15,464 nucleotides of DNA from Porticoccaceae bacterium (GTDB lineage Bacteria > Pseudomonadota > Gammaproteobacteria > Pseudomonadales > Porticoccaceae): positions 1 through 15,464 of the forward strand of contig DLXZ01000055.1 in NCBI GenBank assembly GCA_003448675.1, written 5' to 3'. How positions within the stretch are numbered: the first letter of the stretch is position 1; each line of letters starts with the position of its first letter. Below, piece by piece: positions 1 to 7,493 of the stretch. The notes under the pieces were generated by a model. That model ran no database searches, was not told where the DNA came from, and saw nothing but the letters and a program-made list of their open reading frames with translations. The translations under genes and the position numbers were made by a program.

Positions 1-1220
1 ACAATGGGACAGCGGGACTTGCCCACGACTCGGTAATACCACTCCCAGGCCTCCGGGTTGATGGGCTCGCCCACCGTGCCCAAAACTTTGAGTGATTCCC
101 GAGACGTCGACTCCACATACTCATCGCCGGCACCCATCAGCGCCCTTAATGCGGTCGGCGCGGTATAGAACTGGTTGACCTGATGCTTGTCGACCACCTG
201 CCAAAAACGGGAGGCATCCGGGTAAGTGGGAACGCCTTCAAACATTAGAGTGACAGCACCGTTGCACAATGGGCCGTACACAATGTAAGTGTGGCCAGTC
301 ACCCAGCCTACATCTGCGGTACACCAGTAGATATCGCCATCGTGATAATCAAAGACGTACTTGTGCGTCATCGCCGCCTGCAACAGATAACCGCCCGTGC
401 TGTGCAGGATTCCCTTGGGCTTACCGGTGGAACCGGAGGTATAAAGGATAAAAAGCGGGTCTTCCGCATCCATGGACTCCGGCTCGCAATCACTACCCAC
501 TTGGCTGGTGATTTCGTGATACCAAACGTCGCGCCCCTCCTGCCACGCAATATCGCTGCCAGTTCGCTTTACCACCAGGCAGGTATGAACATTGGGACAC
601 TGAGCCAGAGCCTTATCGGCATTACTCTTGAGCGGCACGGTGCGTCCACCACGGAGTCCTTCATCTGCGGTGATCAACGTCTGGCAATCGGCATTTAAAA
701 TCCTGTCCTTGAGAGCATCCGGCGAAAAGCCGCCAAAAACCACGGAGTGCACGGCGCCAATACGGGCGCAGGCGAGCATGGCGTACGCGGCTTCCGGGAC
801 CATGGGCATGTAAATGCAGACTCTGTCACCTTTTTTGACGCCGCGACTGCGCAAGGCATTGGCGAGCCTGCACACCTGCTCATGGAGCTCCCTATAGGTG
901 ATTTTTTTATCAACCGTCGGCTCGTCGCCTTCCCAAATAATGGCCGTTTGATCGCCCCGCGTTTCCAGGTGACGGTCAATACAATTAACTGTGACATTCA
1001 GTCGACCGCCAGCAAACCAGTGAGCCTCGCCCTGATTGAAGTCATAACGACACACTTCGCTCCAGGGTTTTTCCCAGGTCAGGAAGGATTCGGCCTGTTC
1101 GGCCCAGAATTGATCGGGTTCCTCCACCGAACGCCGATACATGGCCTCATAGGTTTGCTTATCGATATGAGCATTTTTTGCCCACGCCTCGGGTACAGGG
1201 TGAACGGCAAATTCAGACAT
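1..1220 (-). CDS. acs: Acetyl-CoA synthetase, AMP-forming (N-terminal 406 residues; cut by window edge)
   Basis: Acs activates acetate with ATP and CoA to acetyl-CoA through acetyl-AMP, in the cytoplasm. The frame opens at ATG 1218-1220 and stays open to base 1, so roughly the last third, including most of the C-terminal lid domain, lies outside. The N-terminal ACAS-type segment ([11 protein letters not shown], then [15 protein letters not shown]) is clear. The adenylate-forming P-loop [11 protein letters not shown] sits at residues 260-270 and the GEPINPEAW core motif around 384-392, both where Acs enzymes carry them. A GAGGAGAG Shine-Dalgarno lies about 7 bases before the ATG. The gene has its own candidate promoter (1311-1339) and a leader hairpin (1253-1274), so it is probably transcribed separately from panCD upstream. 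Propionyl-CoA synthetase is the main alternative; overall similarity to Acs makes that less likely. Confidence 0.95.
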   Translation of the reverse strand, partial: MSEFAVHPVPEAWAKNAHIDKQTYEAMYRRSVEEPDQFWAEQAESFLTWEKPWSEVCRYDFNQGEAHWFAGGRLNVTVNCIDRHLETRGDQTAIIWEGDEPTVDKKITYRELHEQVCRLANALRSRGVKKGDRVCIYMPMVPEAAYAMLACARIGAVHSVVFGGFSPDALKDRILNADCQTLITADEGLRGGRTVPLKSNADKALAQCPNVHTCLVVKRTGSDIAWQEGRDVWYHEITSQVGSDCEPESMDAEDPLFILYTSGSTGKPKGILHSTGGYLLQAAMTHKYVFDYHDGDIYWCTADVGWVTGHTYIVYGPLCNGAVTLMFEGVPTYPDASRFWQVVDKHQVNQFYTAPTALRALMGAGDEYVESTSRESLKVLGTVGEPINPEAWEWYYRVVGKSRCPI

Positions 1221-1252
1221 AAAAAAACTCTCCTCGGGGCCAGATTTTTGCT

Positions 1253-1274
1253 GGGCTTATTCTGTCATAAGCCC
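1253..1274 (-). promoter_or_regulatory. Perfect hairpin in the acs leader
   Basis: Arms GGGCTTAT and ATAAGCCC (8 bp, perfect) flank a 6-base loop, 33 bases upstream of the acs ATG and downstream of the candidate -10 box, so they would lie in the 5' leader RNA. No U-run follows in either direction, so it is not an intrinsic terminator. It could be an operator or an mRNA structure affecting translation or stability. Function is inferred only from position. Confidence 0.4.
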
Positions 1275-1310
1275 GAGGACAGGACCATCCCGAAAACGAC
1301 GCGCAGGTGG

Positions 1311-1339
1311 TTTCTAGTTTGGATTTACAGTGAAAACAA
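1311..1339 (-). promoter_or_regulatory. Candidate sigma-70 promoter for acs
   Basis: On the minus strand TTGTTT (1334-1339) and TAGAAA (1311-1316) are separated by exactly 17 bases. A start near 1304 would give a leader of about 84 bases. Each hexamer matches the consensus at four of six positions (TTGACA and TATAAT). Inferred from sequence only. Confidence 0.45.
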
Positions 1340-1362
1340 AGCTACGAGCGCGCAAACGAAAT

Positions 1363-1381
1363 GCCCGCCAGAGCGGCGAGC
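1363..1381 (-). terminator. Possible weak terminator after panD
   Basis: On the minus strand GCTCGCC and GGCGGGC form a 7-bp stem with one G-U pair around the 5-base loop GCTCT. It is followed by ATTTCGTTT, a poor U-rich tail. It lies about 58 bases after the panD stop and before the acs promoter, so it is the best terminator candidate for the pan transcript, though weak. Confidence 0.35.
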
Positions 1382-1438
1382 GACGGCATCAAGTAAGGTG
1401 GGAAGTAAAAGCGGTGCCATACGGGCAGTCTAAGCTGC

Positions 1439-1822
1439 TCAGGAAACCGCCTGTACGGGAATGGTGTTAGCGGTGCGCTCTACGCTGTTATCGGCATTTA
1501 AATACACCAGCTTCGGCTTGTGGGCATCCGCCTCGGCTTCGTCGAACTGGCCGTAGGTAGCGATAATAATCCGGTCACCCACCTGCACTTTACGAGCGGC
1601 GGCACCGTTCATGGAGATAATCCCCGAGCCAGCTTCAGCCTGAATAATGTAGGTTGTAAAGCGCTCGCCGTTATTGACGTTGTATATGTCAATCTGCTCA
1701 AACTCTCGCATACCGGCAAGTTTAAGCAAGTTACTATCAATGGCGCAGGAACCGTCATACCACAATTCCGCCTGTGTCACCGACGCCATATGCAATTTGG
1801 CTTTTAACATGTTGGTCAACAT
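1439..1822 (-). CDS. panD: Aspartate 1-decarboxylase precursor
   Basis: PanD decarboxylates L-aspartate to beta-alanine for pantothenate and CoA synthesis. It is made as a proenzyme that cleaves itself between Gly24 and Ser25, giving the pyruvoyl group. Residues 22-29 read YDGSCAID, with G24-S25 at exactly the usual positions. Arg54, Thr57 and Tyr58, which line the active site in characterised enzymes, are present in ERFTTY. The 127 residues are full length for the family. The start lies 5 bases past the panC stop, with a GGGGGA Shine-Dalgarno inside the end of panC, so the two are translated from one message. Beta-alanine made here is the direct co-substrate of PanC. Confidence 0.97.
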   Translation of the reverse strand: MLTNMLKAKLHMASVTQAELWYDGSCAIDSNLLKLAGMREFEQIDIYNVNNGERFTTYIIQAEAGSGIISMNGAAARKVQVGDRIIIATYGQFDEAEADAHKPKLVYLNADNSVERTANTIPVQAVS

Positions 1823-1827
1823 GATTG

Positions 1828-2724
1828 CTATTCCCCCACTACTGCCGACAGCTCCAAACTCAAGCTGACATTATCGATCAACCGGGCGCCAGAGGTATAC
1901 ATTGCCCCCAATATGACAACCTCCGTATCGTCGTGCGCTGCCGGCTCCAGGCTCTTGGCGTTGCGAATACTAACATAATCCACGCGAAATCCACCCCTTT
2001 CCAGCTTTTCCGAGGCAACCGATTCAAGCTCCGCGAACCCCCTCGCTCCATCAGCGATTTGGTCCCGACACCAACAGAGCGTTTCATAGAGTGATTTAAC
2101 CCGAGGCCGCTCTGCTTCAGTCAAGTAACTGTTCCGTGAACTGAGGGCCAGGCCATCGTGATCCCGAGCAATGGGGGCGCCGACAATGTCCACGGGGATG
2201 CATAAATCTTCTACCATACGGCGAATCACCGCCAGCTGCTGAAAATCCTTGATCCCGAAAATAGCCGTGTCTGGTTGAACGATATTGAGGAGTTTGGATA
2301 CCACCGTCGTGACACCCTCAAAATGCCCTGGACGACTGGCTCCACAGAGTATATCGGTCATCGTCGGCACTACGACGCGGGTCTGGTCCGCCATGCCATT
2401 GGGGTAAATTTCATTTTCATCGGGATAAAATAAATAGTCACAGCCCGCCCCTTCCAGTTTGCGCGCATCATCGTCAAAGGTACGAGGATACTTCTCCCAA
2501 TCTTCATTGAGACCAAACTGGAGAGGGTTGACAAAAATGCTGGCGACAACCACTTCACAGGTTTCGCCCGCCTGGCGCACCAGCTGTAAGTGCCCCTCGT
2601 GAAGGTTGCCCATGGTGGGCACAAAACCAACCGTTTTACCCTGCTGACGCGCCTCATTGAGCACCTCTCGCAGACCCGCAATGGTATGAAATATTTTCAT
2701 GTTTTGCATAACAGGTGTATCCAT
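1828..2724 (-). CDS. panC: Pantothenate synthetase (pantoate--beta-alanine ligase)
   Basis: PanC joins pantoate and beta-alanine with ATP, via pantoyl-adenylate, to make pantothenate. The signature motifs appear in order: [10 protein letters not shown] (36-45, the HxGH nucleotide-binding motif), FVNPLQF (64-70), RPGHFEGV (131-138), GIKDFQQ (157-163) and DGLALSSRN (190-198). The chosen ATG at 2724 has TTGGGG about 8 bases upstream and gives 298 residues. An internal ATG at 2700 starts closer to where most family members begin ([11 protein letters not shown], 290 residues) but has no visible ribosome site, so the exact start is uncertain. It follows dnaB by 17 bases and precedes panD by 5. No panB is next to it. 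Confidence 0.97.
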   Translation of the reverse strand: MDTPVMQNMKIFHTIAGLREVLNEARQQGKTVGFVPTMGNLHEGHLQLVRQAGETCEVVVASIFVNPLQFGLNEDWEKYPRTFDDDARKLEGAGCDYLFYPDENEIYPNGMADQTRVVVPTMTDILCGASRPGHFEGVTTVVSKLLNIVQPDTAIFGIKDFQQLAVIRRMVEDLCIPVDIVGAPIARDHDGLALSSRNSYLTEAERPRVKSLYETLCWCRDQIADGARGFAELESVASEKLERGGFRVDYVSIRNAKSLEPAAHDDTEVVILGAMYTSGARLIDNVSLSLELSAVVGE

Positions 2725-2741
2725 CGATTAACCCCAATCAA

Positions 2742-4112
2742 TTAATCGGCCCCGGCGAAGTAGTCCTGGGCGAGATTTTCAAAGCGGGTATACTGGCCGA
2801 GAAATGCCAGACGCGCCGTACCTATGGGCCCATTCCTTTGTTTGCCTATGATGATTTCCGCCACACCCTTATCCTGGGTATCTTCGTTATATACTTCATC
2901 GCGGTAGATAAAAATCACCACATCGGCGTCCTGCTCAATCGCACCGGACTCCCGAAGATCAGAGTTTACCGGCCGTTTATTGGGACGCTGCTCGACGTTA
3001 CGGCTGAGCTGGGACAGAGCCAGAATCGGGCAATCAAACTCCCGAGCGATGATTTTGAGCTCCCGGGAAATCTGGGAAATCTCCTGCACCCGTCCGTCCG
3101 CCGGCGTACTGGAACTCATCAACTGCAAATAATCGACCATCACCATGGCCGGCGAGCCGTGCTCACGGGCCAACTGGCGAATACGATTGCGCAATTCAAG
3201 CGGGCTGATGCCGGGCGTATCATCAATAAACAGCGGCCGGTCCTTGAGTCGCGCGGCTGCGCCCGACAAGCGGGTGAAATCATCCGGATTAAGGTTGCCG
3301 CTGCGCACCCGGCTCTGATCAATCTTGCCCATGGACGATAGCAGGCGAATGACCAGTTGGTTGGCTGGCATCTCAAGACTGAACACCAACACCGGTCGAT
3401 CCTGATGCAGCATCGCGTGTTCTACAGTATTCATGGCAAAGGAGGTTTTACCCATGGAGGGACGCCCGGCAATAATCACCAGATCCGCCTCCTGCCAACC
3501 GGAGGTCATGCCGTCCAGCTCGGTAAAACCCGTGCTCAGGCCGGTAATATCCGAATCACTGTTAAACAACTCATCAATTCGGTCGATCGCCTGGCGTAGC
3601 AGATCGGTCACGTGCTGAAAACCGCCCTCCCGCGGCCGGTCTTCCATTACCTCCATCAAACGGCGCTCAGCCTCGGCCAGCAATTTACCGCTGTCCCAGC
3701 CCAGGGGATTGTAGCTCTTGTCGACGATGTCGTTGGCGGCTGCGATAAGCTTGCGCACGGTGGCTCGCTCGAGGACGATCTGGGCGTAAGCGAGAATATT
3801 GGCCGCGCTGGGCGTATTGCGGGTCAATTCGACCAGGTAGGCATCACCGCCAATCTGCTCAAGTTCTTTGTTTTCTTTCAGTGTCTCGGAAAGGGTAATA
3901 ACGTCCAGCGGCTTATCGGCCACGGAAAGCCCGTGCATGGTGCGAAAGATGAGTTGGTGATCGAGGCTAAAAAAGTCTTCTTCGCCAATCAGAGCGGCCA
4001 CGCCATCGAAGGCATCGTTGGCGAGTATCAAACCGCCAAGCACCGCCTGTTCCGCCTCAACGGAATGAGGCGGTTGCGGAATCGGGGAGTTTGTGGAGGA
4101 GGTCTCGGCCAT
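2742..4112 (-). CDS. dnaB: Replicative DNA helicase DnaB
   Basis: DnaB is the hexameric 5'-3' helicase that unwinds DNA at the replication fork and binds primase through its N-terminal domain. The N-terminal DnaB domain (HSVEAEQAVLGGLI) is followed by a RecA-like motor with Walker A GRPSMGKT (about 216-223) and Walker B MVMVDYLQLM (about 323-332). SQLSRNVEQRPNKRP and SDLRESGAIEQDADVV follow, typical of the family. I use ATG 4112 (456 residues) because AAGGG lies 8 bases before it. The frame also extends to GTG 4136 (464 residues) with no clear ribosome site. There is no intein in the motor domain. It sits between rplI and panC on one strand; the gap to rplI is the largest in the operon. Confidence 0.97.
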   Translation of the reverse strand: MAETSSTNSPIPQPPHSVEAEQAVLGGLILANDAFDGVAALIGEEDFFSLDHQLIFRTMHGLSVADKPLDVITLSETLKENKELEQIGGDAYLVELTRNTPSAANILAYAQIVLERATVRKLIAAANDIVDKSYNPLGWDSGKLLAEAERRLMEVMEDRPREGGFQHVTDLLRQAIDRIDELFNSDSDITGLSTGFTELDGMTSGWQEADLVIIAGRPSMGKTSFAMNTVEHAMLHQDRPVLVFSLEMPANQLVIRLLSSMGKIDQSRVRSGNLNPDDFTRLSGAAARLKDRPLFIDDTPGISPLELRNRIRQLAREHGSPAMVMVDYLQLMSSSTPADGRVQEISQISRELKIIAREFDCPILALSQLSRNVEQRPNKRPVNSDLRESGAIEQDADVVIFIYRDEVYNEDTQDKGVAEIIIGKQRNGPIGTARLAFLGQYTRFENLAQDYFAGAD

Positions 4113-4203
4113 CACCGCTACCCTTGGTGGAGTCACCAGTGGCTGGACCAGCTACAGGGAAAATCGGTATTTAAACCAGTAACCGGCCGCAGCATTTGAA
4201 TAA

Positions 4204-4220
4204 ACCAGCTAACGGCTGGT
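4204..4220 (-). terminator. Small hairpin at the rplI stop codon (attenuator-like)
   Basis: On the minus strand ACCAGC-CGTTA-GCTGGT starts at the last base of the rplI stop codon and is followed by TTATTC. The 6-bp stem is short and the tail imperfect. It could trim transcription between the ribosomal genes and dnaB rather than end it. Inferred from structure only. Confidence 0.35.
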
Positions 4221-4678
4221 CAAGCAGCTGCTGCCTCGGCTACAACCACCGCAATCGCCAGCTCTACATCACTGTGCAACTGGATTTGAACTTCGAATTC
4301 ACCTAGCTCGCGGATCGCGCCCTCGGGCATCTTTACTTCGCTCTTAGCCAGCTCAACACCTTTGGCGGTGCAGGCCTCGGCGATGTCACGGGGACCGACC
4401 GAACCAAATAAACGACCTTCATCACCGGCAACGGCTGTAATCACCACGGGCCCCAGGCCAGCCAGCTGTTCAGCCCGGCTCTGGGCTATACCCAGTTTCT
4501 CCTCGGCGGAACGCTCAAGCTCGGCGCGCCGCGCCTCAAAGTCAGCAACGTTATCCGGTGTGGCAAACACCGCCTTCCCCTGAGGGATAAGGAAATTGCG
4601 TCCGAAACCGGCTTTAACCGACACCATATCGCCAATGTTGCCCAACTTGCCTACTTTTTCCAGAAGAATTACGTCCAT
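4220..4678 (-). CDS. rplI: 50S ribosomal protein L9
   Basis: L9 binds 23S rRNA near the base of the L1 stalk and helps maintain reading frame. The N-terminal rRNA-binding domain is classical: [17 protein letters not shown], then [18 protein letters not shown] (about 20-37). A long connecting helix rich in Glu, Arg and Ala follows (about 45-75), then a C-terminal domain containing [15 protein letters not shown]. The length of 152 residues is normal (E. coli about 149), with a short alanine-rich end. AGAGG lies about 8 bases before ATG. It is part of the rpsF-rpsR-DUF2232-rplI group. Confidence 0.98.
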   Translation of the reverse strand: MDVILLEKVGKLGNIGDMVSVKAGFGRNFLIPQGKAVFATPDNVADFEARRAELERSAEEKLGIAQSRAEQLAGLGPVVITAVAGDEGRLFGSVGPRDIAEACTAKGVELAKSEVKMPEGAIRELGEFEVQIQLHSDVELAIAVVVAEAAAA

Positions 4679-4719
4679 CAGAATGCCTCTTTCACTCTCA
4701 TCAAATAAATAAAAACCGG

Positions 4720-5595
4720 TTAGCTATCGGATTTGCGAGCCGCAAAACGGGCCCGCAAATCGAGCATGCTATCCAAAAATCCCAGTCCCACCAGGACCGT
4801 ACTCAATGGTCCGATCAATAAAATCAGACCAAAATAAAAAATAACCAGCCAATGGCCGCCCAACTGGGCAAATGTCACCACGTGATGGACCAGCGCAATA
4901 CCAGACAGCAGTAGTGGCAAGCCCAATACATTACCCCAGGTAAAGTAGTCCTGTGGCAGCAAATAGCAAGCGCTGAGCCCCGCCAGTAATGCCATGGCAA
5001 CGCCCTTTTGCATTCTCAGCGCGTGAAACTCCTTTTGAAAACCACCCGGGTTATAAAGGAGAGCCTGCCACCAGCGGCCCAATAACAACGCAACTACGGC
5101 CATCAAGGCCATCGCCCAGGCAAGTAGACCCGCCAGAAACAAATCGCTGAACATCAGGCTAATGCCCTGCTCCTGCTCACCAATCTGCTTGAGCATTTCA
5201 AGCAACACACCGCGTACCGCTTCCAGCTTCGCCGCCAGAACAACTTTAACGGCCAGAGCCAACAAGATGCTAGCACCAATTATAGCCAGCAGGGTTCGCG
5301 ACCAAGAGGCGCTAGCGCGTAACACCAGCGCGGAAAGCACCACCACCGGGACCGATAGCAGCGCCGCCCAGACCATCAAACCGTCAGCTTCGCTAACTTT
5401 GTCCCCGGCAACCTTTAACATGGCCACCAGGGGCAGCACCGCCCACAACGTCACGATAAAGGCATCAGCGTAGCTTTTGCGAAGCGTAACCAAGGCCACC
5501 GCTGCCGGGCTGACAAAAGGCAGCAGATTACCCAGACAAGCGACCAGCGACGCCTTTAACCGTCCCGCCATAATAAACTCGGCGAGGGCTTTCAT
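4720..5595 (-). CDS. DUF2232 / YybS-like polytopic membrane protein
   Basis: The 291 residues contain about eight hydrophobic segments (roughly 15-35, 40-60, 70-92, 98-118, 148-172, 197-213, 220-240, 247-270) joined by short loops. This predicts an integral inner-membrane protein without a cleaved signal. The opening [17 protein letters not shown] and the internal [11 protein letters not shown] match the family found between rpsR and rplI in many gammaproteobacteria, usually annotated as DUF2232 or YybS-like. The biochemical role is unknown, and position among ribosomal genes does not by itself indicate a translation role. The start lies 15 bases after the rpsR stop with only a weak Shine-Dalgarno (TGGA), suggesting coupled translation. 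The C-terminus is short and basic ([11 protein letters not shown]). Confidence 0.85.
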   Translation of the reverse strand: MKALAEFIMAGRLKASLVACLGNLLPFVSPAAVALVTLRKSYADAFIVTLWAVLPLVAMLKVAGDKVSEADGLMVWAALLSVPVVVLSALVLRASASWSRTLLAIIGASILLALAVKVVLAAKLEAVRGVLLEMLKQIGEQEQGISLMFSDLFLAGLLAWAMALMAVVALLLGRWWQALLYNPGGFQKEFHALRMQKGVAMALLAGLSACYLLPQDYFTWGNVLGLPLLLSGIALVHHVVTFAQLGGHWLVIFYFGLILLIGPLSTVLVGLGFLDSMLDLRARFAARKSDS

Positions 5596-5610
5596 GGCTT
5601 GAATCCAGGT

Positions 5611-5838
5611 TTATTTGTGGCTGTCTGTGTAGGGCAACAGGGCCAGATAACGGGCGCGCTTGATCGCGGTAGCGAGTTGACGCTGGTAACGGGCCTTAGT
5701 GCCACTGATCCTGCTGGGAACAATTTTTCCGGTCTCGGTGATGTAATCTTTCAATACATCAAGATCCTTGTAATCTATCTCGGTAACACCTTCAGCGGTG
5801 AATCGGCAGAATTTACGTCGACGATTAAAACGTGCCAT
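5611..5838 (-). CDS. rpsR: 30S ribosomal protein S18
   Basis: S18 is a small basic protein of the 30S platform that pairs with S6. The 75 residues begin [14 protein letters not shown], with the expected Arg-rich N-terminus, and contain [21 protein letters not shown] and [24 protein letters not shown], the S18 family core. The length equals that of E. coli S18. The ATG lies 3 bases after the rpsF stop, with GGAGG inside the end of rpsF, so S6 and S18 are translated from adjacent starts on one message. Confidence 0.98.
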   Translation of the reverse strand: MARFNRRRKFCRFTAEGVTEIDYKDLDVLKDYITETGKIVPSRISGTKARYQRQLATAIKRARYLALLPYTDSHK

Positions 5839-5841
5839 GAC

Positions 5842-6336
5842 TTATGCCTCCGTCTCATCAGTTGATTCAGCAGCTTCAGGCTTATCGCTTTCCGCTGACT
5901 CCTGCTCCGGCGCGGTGCTTTCACTCGCCTCGGCAACTTTGGTTTCTTCCTGCGCGGCGGCAGCGGCACGCTCGCTCTCGCGGCGGGCCCGGCTTTCTTT
6001 TTCAGCCTTGTCAGCCAGTTCAGCCTTATACAGGTCGGTTTCTTCTGTAATCGGGCCGTCGCGCTTAATGACCAGGTTACGCAGTACCGCATCGTTGTAG
6101 CGGAAGATGGAGGTCAGCTCGTCGAGTTCCTTATCGGTGCACTCGATATTCATCATCACATAGTGGGCTTTGTGAATCTTGTTGATGGGATAAGCCAACT
6201 GACGGCGGCCCCAGTCTTCACAGCGGTGAACCGTGCCGTTACCGTCGGTGACGATTTTGGTGTAACGCTCAATCATGCCCGGCACCTGTTCGCTCTGATC
6301 AGGGTGGACAATAAAGACAATCTCATAGTGTCGCAT
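5842..6336 (-). CDS. rpsF: 30S ribosomal protein S6 with long acidic C-terminal tail
   Basis: S6 heterodimerises with S18 on the 30S platform. The globular domain opens [25 protein letters not shown] and contains [21 protein letters not shown] (about 42-62) and [16 protein letters not shown]. After about residue 98 comes a tail of about 65 residues made almost wholly of Ala, Glu, Ser, Lys and Arg, ending DETEA. E. coli S6 is about 131-135 residues and ends in glutamates that RimK extends. At 164 residues this one is longer, with the acidic tail already encoded. AGGAG lies 7 bases before ATG. It is the first gene of its operon, behind the promoter at 6429-6457. Confidence 0.97.
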   Translation of the reverse strand: MRHYEIVFIVHPDQSEQVPGMIERYTKIVTDGNGTVHRCEDWGRRQLAYPINKIHKAHYVMMNIECTDKELDELTSIFRYNDAVLRNLVIKRDGPITEETDLYKAELADKAEKESRARRESERAAAAAQEETKVAEASESTAPEQESAESDKPEAAESTDETEA

Positions 6337-6358
6337 TGTTGCTCCTCATGGGTTAAAA

Positions 6359-6381
6359 GCCACCTGTCCAGGCAGTGTGGC
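6359..6381 (-). promoter_or_regulatory. Hairpin in the rpsF leader
   Basis: On the minus strand GCCACaCTG and CAGGTGGC pair over 8 bp with one bulged A around the loop CCTGGA, followed by TTTTAACC and then the rpsF ribosome site. In E. coli and relatives the S6:S18 complex represses its own messenger through a leader structure. The position here fits such a site, but I could not confirm the conserved CCG arrangement. A transcription attenuator is an alternative because of the TTTT. Confidence 0.4.
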
Positions 6382-6428
6382 AAGGAGAGCCCAGCAGGCG
6401 GTAGAAAACCCGACGGACAAGGGCGCGC

Positions 6429-6457
6429 ATTCTAGGGCAAGACAGCGGTGATGGCAA
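6429..6457 (-). promoter_or_regulatory. Sigma-70 promoter of the rpsF operon
   Basis: On the minus strand TTGCCA (6452-6457) and TAGAAT (6429-6434) are 17 bases apart, followed at once by GCGCGCCC. A GC-rich discriminator is usual in growth-rate and ppGpp-controlled ribosomal promoters, so stringent control is likely by inference. A start near 6422 leaves a leader of about 85 bases. Confidence 0.65.
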
Positions 6458-6462
6458 ACCGA

Positions 6463-6508
6463 TTGGCGACAATTAAGTCAATGTAATTCAAGACGAATTT
6501 GCCGCCAA
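6463..6508. repeat. Imperfect inverted repeat upstream of the rpsF promoter
   Basis: TTGGCGACAATT (6463-6474) is mirrored by AATTTGCCGCCAA (6496-6508), with one mismatch and one extra base and a 21-base spacer. It lies between the stop of the CMD gene and the -35 of the rpsF promoter. It could be an operator, or part of a terminator for the CMD transcript, though no U-run is present. Confidence 0.35.
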
Positions 6509-6541
6509 CGGTACGAGTTAAACCAGCGCCCGACGGGGTCT

Positions 6542-7456
6542 TCACAACGCAGGCACATGCTCCACGACCTTATGCATACCTTCCACCGCCAGGGGCGCAC
6601 CAGCATAGGCGAAGGCAGTCAGCATCAATTCCTCCAACTCGGTTCGGGTAACGCCATGACGAATCGCGGCTGGCACATGGATATCCAGCTCATCGCCCCG
6701 CCCCAATACGGTCAATACCGAAACCACCAGCAAACTGCGATCCCGACGGGATAATTGAGGACGCGCCCAAACCTCGCCAAAGGCGAAATCAATACCGTAG
6801 GCGCCCAGCGGCCCCAGCTTGCCTGCCATCGCCTCCAGCACGGCATTCGGATCCGGGGCGTCGTTGCCAGACAAGCGCCCCATGACCTCCGCACCCCGCG
6901 CCCGGCGCTCGGCATCGCTAAAGCGCTCGGAGCCGGCAAACCCCTCCGGCCCCGGCCCATGACCCAATTCCGCCAGAATACGGTTGGTCTCGGCCATGGC
7001 ATCCAGCGCCTTGGGAAAGCCGGCATAGGCGGCCAGGTGGGTCATGATTTCCCGGATTTCGGTGGGCGTCAGCCCGTGATTCAAGCCACCGGGAACGTAA
7101 TAGGCGAGCTGGTTGGTCTGATGCAGGGCGCCGAGCATGGTCAATACAATGAGATTGCGGTCGCGTCGACTCAGTTGCTCGCGACTCCAGATATCGCCCA
7201 TGACAAAATCCAGGGCAAAGGAACCAAGCGCGCCGTAGTTGGCCTCGAACTTTTCACCAAAAGCTTCGGGGTTGTCCTTGCCCGTGAGCGTGCGGATCAC
7301 ATCCAGCCCCCGCTCCCGACGTACAACATGGTCGGGCCTGGCTGCGGCTGCGGCCCCGCCCACCATTTCACGTGTTGAGTCATCCTCGGCCTGGCAAGCA
7401 GCGCCAAACAAGGCTGACAAAATTATTGCTGGAATTAATTTTTTGTTTTTAATCAC
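6542..7456 (-). CDS. Exported protein with two carboxymuconolactone-decarboxylase domains
   Basis: Residues 1-23 form a signal peptide: MIKNKK, a hydrophobic core, then LFGAACQA-EDD. The Cys21 context is a poor lipobox, so lipoprotein status is open. Two tandem CMD-family repeats follow, about 68-165 and 205-300. Each has a Trp...LSRRDR segment (90-100 and 230-240), then a HG motif (127-128 and 267-268) and an AYAGxPxA segment (143-150 and 283-290). The family includes PcaC and AhpD; the CxxC pair of AhpD peroxidases is absent, so peroxidase activity is unlikely. Start is GTG with AAGGGG 6 bases upstream; an upstream ATG meets a stop. It lies 37 bases after the thioesterase, probably one operon. 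The reaction is unknown; export argues against the classical cytoplasmic beta-ketoadipate step. Confidence 0.85.
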   Translation of the reverse strand: MIKNKKLIPAIILSALFGAACQAEDDSTREMVGGAAAAARPDHVVRRERGLDVIRTLTGKDNPEAFGEKFEANYGALGSFALDFVMGDIWSREQLSRRDRNLIVLTMLGALHQTNQLAYYVPGGLNHGLTPTEIREIMTHLAAYAGFPKALDAMAETNRILAELGHGPGPEGFAGSERFSDAERRARGAEVMGRLSGNDAPDPNAVLEAMAGKLGPLGAYGIDFAFGEVWARPQLSRRDRSLLVVSVLTVLGRGDELDIHVPAAIRHGVTRTELEELMLTAFAYAGAPLAVEGMHKVVEHVPAL

Positions 7457-7493
7457 TTATAGCCCCTTCTTAATCATTTGCATTAGAAAAAAA

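Noticed and set aside
747..1433. Plus-strand open frame of 228 codons opposite acs
   Set aside because: It runs antisense through the recognised acs gene and past it into the promoter region, has no ribosome site and its translation resembles no protein family.
3612..4199. Plus-strand open frame of 195 codons opposite dnaB
   Set aside because: It is the complement of the conserved N-terminal half of dnaB; long antisense frames are common in GC-rich genes and nothing supports expression.
6470..6481. TTGACT on the minus strand as an alternative -35 for rpsF
   Set aside because: At 17 bases downstream the sequence is TTTGCC, not a -10 box; the TTGCCA/TAGAAT pair fits far better.
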